The translations under genes and the position numbers were made by a program. The notes beneath the pieces were generated by a model that made no database searches, had not been told where the DNA came from, and was given only the letters and a program-made list of their open reading frames with translations. From the NCBI GenBank assembly GCA_022600255.1, contig JAHZKU010000141.1:1-16308 (forward strand): a stretch of 16,308 nt of DNA, in the 5' to 3' direction. The first letter of the stretch is position 1. Every line of letters begins with the position of its first letter. Below, one piece after another: positions 14,133 to 16,308 of this stretch. The DNA comes from Actinomycetes bacterium (GTDB lineage: Bacteria; Actinomycetota; Actinomycetes; S36-B12; GCA-2699445).

Positions 14133-15485
14133 TCATCGATCGACTCCCCCTAGAACCGGATCCAGACTTGCGACAGCCACCACCACGTCGGAAACCATGC
14201 CACCCTCACACATGACCGGAATCGCCTGGAGATTGTTAAAAGCGGGGTCGCGGAAATGGACGCGGTACGGCCGGGTGCCCCCGTCGCTGACCATCACCAC
14301 ACCGAGCTCACCGCGCGGACCCTCGATCGCCTGATAGACCTGCCCGGGCGGTACCTTGAAGCCTTCGGTTACCAGTTTGAAGTGGTGAATCAGGGCTTCC
14401 ATCGAGTCGCCCATGATCTCCTTGATGTGGTCTAGCGAGTTGCCTTGGCCGTCTGGGCCGATGGACAGTTTGCTCGGCCACGCGATCTTGGCATCGGCCA
14501 CCATGACTGGCCCCGGCTCCAAACGGTCCACGGCTTGTTCGATGATGCGCAGGGATTCGTACATCTCATCGACCCGGATGAGGAAGCGCCCGTAGGAATC
14601 ACAAGTCGTTTGGGTGGGAATGTCGAAGTCGTAGTTCTCGTAGCCGCAGTACGGCTCGGCCTTGCGCAGATCGTGGGGCAGCCCGGTTGACCTAAGCACT
14701 GGCCCAGTCAGGCCCAACTGCATACAACCAGTCAGATTCAGGTAGCCGACATCCTTAAGTCGATTGACCCAAATCGAGTTACCGATCAGCAGATCGGCCA
14801 GGTCCTTGAACCGGTGCCGCAGCAACTTCACCGCAGCCAAGATGTCTTCTTTGGCGTTTTCGGGAAGGTCTTCGGCGACGCCGCCAGGACGAACGTATGC
14901 CGGGTTCATCCGCAGGCCGGTGATCAGCTCATTCATATCCAGGCCGATTTCTCGTTCCCGGAAACCGAACGTCATTGCGGTGAGCGCGCCAACCTCCATA
15001 CCTCCGGTGGCCAGCGCCACCAAGTGGCTCGTGATGCGGGTGAACTCCATCATGATCACGCGGATGATGGACGCCCGTTCGGGAATGTCATCCGTGATGC
15101 CTAGGAGTTTCTCGACGGCTAGGCAATATGCTGTCTCGTTGAACAGCGGACTCAGGTAGTCCATCCGGGTCACGAATGTCACGCCCTGCACCCAGTTCCG
15201 GAACTCTAGGTTCTTCTCAATGCCGGTGTGCAGGAACCCAATGCCCGCGCGGGCTTCGGTGACAGTCTCGCCTTCTAGCTCTAGGATCAACCGCAACACC
15301 CCGTGCGTTGACGGGTGCTGTGGACCCATGTTCACGACAAGTCGCTCAGTTTCGCCCTCAGGGGCCGGCAACACGGTGTCCCAGTCACCACCAGTCACCG
15401 TGTACTGCTTAGTCTCGCTGGGCTCGCCCGACTCCACTTCGGATTCGGCGACGCCGGGCTCAAAGATCACCTGTTCTTCGGGCAT
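14133..15485 (-). CDS. nuoD: NADH-quinone oxidoreductase subunit D (49 kDa-type, quinone site)
   Basis: 450-residue subunit related to [NiFe]-hydrogenase large subunits, which forms the quinone headgroup site together with NuoB and NuoH. The motif NMGPQHPSTHGVLR contains His61, and RMDYLSP contains Tyr110. They match His38 and Tyr87 of Thermus Nqo4, the residues that contact the quinone headgroup. Further conserved parts are GFLHTGIEKNLEFRNW (83-98) and a C-terminal segment with GPRGELGVVMVSDGG. Hydrogenase nickel ligands are absent, as expected. About 45 polar, acidic residues precede the core, a longer leader than in E. coli-type enzymes. The start ATG 15485 overlaps the nuoC stop as TGATG. 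NuoC and NuoD are separate genes here, not fused as in E. coli. Confidence 0.98.
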   Translation of the reverse strand: MPEEQVIFEPGVAESEVESGEPSETKQYTVTGGDWDTVLPAPEGETERLVVNMGPQHPSTHGVLRLILELEGETVTEARAGIGFLHTGIEKNLEFRNWVQGVTFVTRMDYLSPLFNETAYCLAVEKLLGITDDIPERASIIRVIMMEFTRITSHLVALATGGMEVGALTAMTFGFREREIGLDMNELITGLRMNPAYVRPGGVAEDLPENAKEDILAAVKLLRHRFKDLADLLIGNSIWVNRLKDVGYLNLTGCMQLGLTGPVLRSTGLPHDLRKAEPYCGYENYDFDIPTQTTCDSYGRFLIRVDEMYESLRIIEQAVDRLEPGPVMVADAKIAWPSKLSIGPDGQGNSLDHIKEIMGDSMEALIHHFKLVTEGFKVPPGQVYQAIEGPRGELGVVMVSDGGTRPYRVHFRDPAFNNLQAIPVMCEGGMVSDVVVAVASLDPVLGGVDR

Positions 15486-16231
15486 CAGTTGTAGGCCCTT
15501 CGCTCGTTGGGGGGTGGGATTGTGGCGCCCTTGTACTCAACCGGAATCCCGTCCAGCGAGTAGTCCTTACGTTGCGGGTGACCGACCCAGTCATCGGGCA
15601 TCAGGATGCGCGTCAAGTAGGGATGGCCAACAAAGATGATGCCGAACATGTCCCACGCCTCGCGCTCGTGCCAGTCGTTGCCCGGGTAGACGGACACGAT
15701 CGAGGGCATCGTGCGGTCATGGTCCGGACACGTTGTCTCAACGATGATCCGGCGATTGTGCGTGATGGAGTAGAAGGGGTATACACAGTGCAACTCTTTC
15801 CCGGTCTGATTCGGGTAGTGCACCCCCGCGACACCGCAGTTCTGTTCGAACCGCAAGGCAGGCTCATCCCGCAGCGTTCGGACAAACTCGACCAAGTAGT
15901 CACGGCCCACATGGAACGTGAGCTGTTGGTGCTGAATGACTACCCGTTCGATGGCGCTGGCTGGAATGTCCCGCGCCTGCAGGGAAGCCTCCAGCTCATC
16001 GGCAAAGGCGTCAAACCAGCCGCCGTACGGGCGTGTCGCGGCCCCGGGCATGACGATTGGCTCCACCAATCCGCCGAATCCACTGACGTCGGATCCGTCC
16101 GGCGCCCCGAAGGAGCCCTGCCGCACACCAATAATCTCCGGACTCTTGTCGGTGGTGGCATCAACCTCCGAACCGCTAGGTGTGGTGGTCGGAGTGGTAC
16201 TCGACTCACTAGTCGAGGAGTCGTCGGTCAT
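15485..16231 (-). CDS. nuoC: NADH-quinone oxidoreductase subunit C (30 kDa-type)
   Basis: 248-residue structural subunit of the complex I peripheral arm, contacting NuoD, NuoB and NuoI. The family signature is at about 190-226: REAWDMFGIIFVGHPYLTRI followed by LMPDDWVGHPQRKDYSLDG. Ahead of the conserved domain are about 30 Ser/Thr/acidic residues (MTDDSSTSESSTTPTTTPSG and on). A conserved-looking block follows (GVRQGSFGAPDGSDVSGFGG, then RPYGGWFD at 67-74) that I associate with actinobacterial NuoC. The start is ATG 16231, overlapping the nuoB stop as ATGA, with GAAGGG nine nt upstream inside nuoB. Confidence 0.96.
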   Translation of the reverse strand: MTDDSSTSESSTTPTTTPSGSEVDATTDKSPEIIGVRQGSFGAPDGSDVSGFGGLVEPIVMPGAATRPYGGWFDAFADELEASLQARDIPASAIERVVIQHQQLTFHVGRDYLVEFVRTLRDEPALRFEQNCGVAGVHYPNQTGKELHCVYPFYSITHNRRIIVETTCPDHDRTMPSIVSVYPGNDWHEREAWDMFGIIFVGHPYLTRILMPDDWVGHPQRKDYSLDGIPVEYKGATIPPPNERRAYN

Positions 16232-16308
16232 CGCAAGAGACCCTTCATATCCTCCACGGGGGTAGCTTCGAGGGCCACCGCCTCCTGTTCTGTGATCTGT
16301 TTCTGGCG
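16228..16308 (-). CDS. nuoB: NADH-quinone oxidoreductase subunit B, C-terminal 26 residues (runs off right edge)
   Basis: The last 26 codons and TGA stop of a gene read toward nuoC, ending EDMKGLLR. No cluster ligand is in the visible part; the N2 cysteines would lie outside the window. The assignment rests mainly on position, since nuoB directly precedes nuoC in canonical nuo operons and the stop overlaps the nuoC start as ATGA, so the residues alone would not identify it. The tail is charged and carries no membrane segment, consistent with a NuoB C-terminus. Confidence 0.75.
   Translation of the reverse strand, partial: RQKQITEQEAVALEATPVEDMKGLLR

Noticed and set aside
1..16308. A hidden novel system (mobile element, defence island, CRISPR, toxin-antitoxin)
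   Set aside because: Essentially all sequence is covered by overlapping complex I genes and a quinone-tail enzyme; no transposase, integrase, direct-repeat array or atypical gene block was seen.

Overview
The window is a nearly complete nuo operon for the 14-subunit proton-pumping NADH:quinone oxidoreductase (respiratory complex I, NDH-1). All of it is on the minus strand, so it is transcribed from high to low coordinates. From the right edge inward the order is nuoB (last 26 codons only), nuoC, D, E, F, G, H, I, J, K, L, M and N. A polyprenyl diphosphate synthase gene follows, then the 5' end of an unidentified single-span membrane protein that runs off the left edge. nuoA and most of nuoB lie beyond the right edge, and so does the operon promoter.

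The source is most likely an actinobacterium (Actinomycetota). Several protein features resemble actinobacterial complex I as I know it: the long NuoC N-terminus with an SGFGGLV...RPYGGWFD block, the polar insert in NuoN (about residues 96-131), the NuoJ tail with a TPALLPDGTP segment, the NuoH C-terminal extension with FPVPPMPGQ, and a long-chain polyprenyl synthase just downstream, which fits menaquinone respiration. By eye the DNA is moderately high in GC (roughly 58-60%, not computed), lower than Streptomyces. The tetranucleotide CTAG and the Leu codon CTA are not rare here. I cannot place the lineage more precisely.

Layout: 16308-11.5k carries the peripheral-arm subunits NuoB, C, D, E, F and the start of NuoG. 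Together these hold the FMN/NADH site, clusters N1a, N1b, N3, N4, N5 and N7, and the quinone-site residues of NuoD. From 12141 to 9667 is nuoG; 9667-7786 is nuoH and nuoI (N6a and N6b); 7789-1444 is the membrane arm nuoJ, K, L, M, N. All ligand sets that can be checked are intact, so this is an NADH-linked enzyme and not an F420- or ferredoxin-type 11- or 12-subunit variant. Almost every junction is a stop/start overlap (ATGA, TGATG, TAATG, TAGTG or an 8-nt overlap). The only gaps are 13 nt (D/E) and 4 nt (K/L), which implies tight translational coupling. The synthase gene follows nuoN after 59 nt and is probably co-transcribed; it would make the isoprenoid tail of the quinone that complex I reduces.

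I found no cryptic novel system, mobile element, CRISPR, tRNA or rRNA. The points worth a second look are modest: extra hydrophilic tails or extensions on NuoJ, NuoL, NuoH and NuoM, two start sites settled by Shine-Dalgarno position, a 9-bp in-frame tandem repeat inside nuoH, and the CTAG composition.
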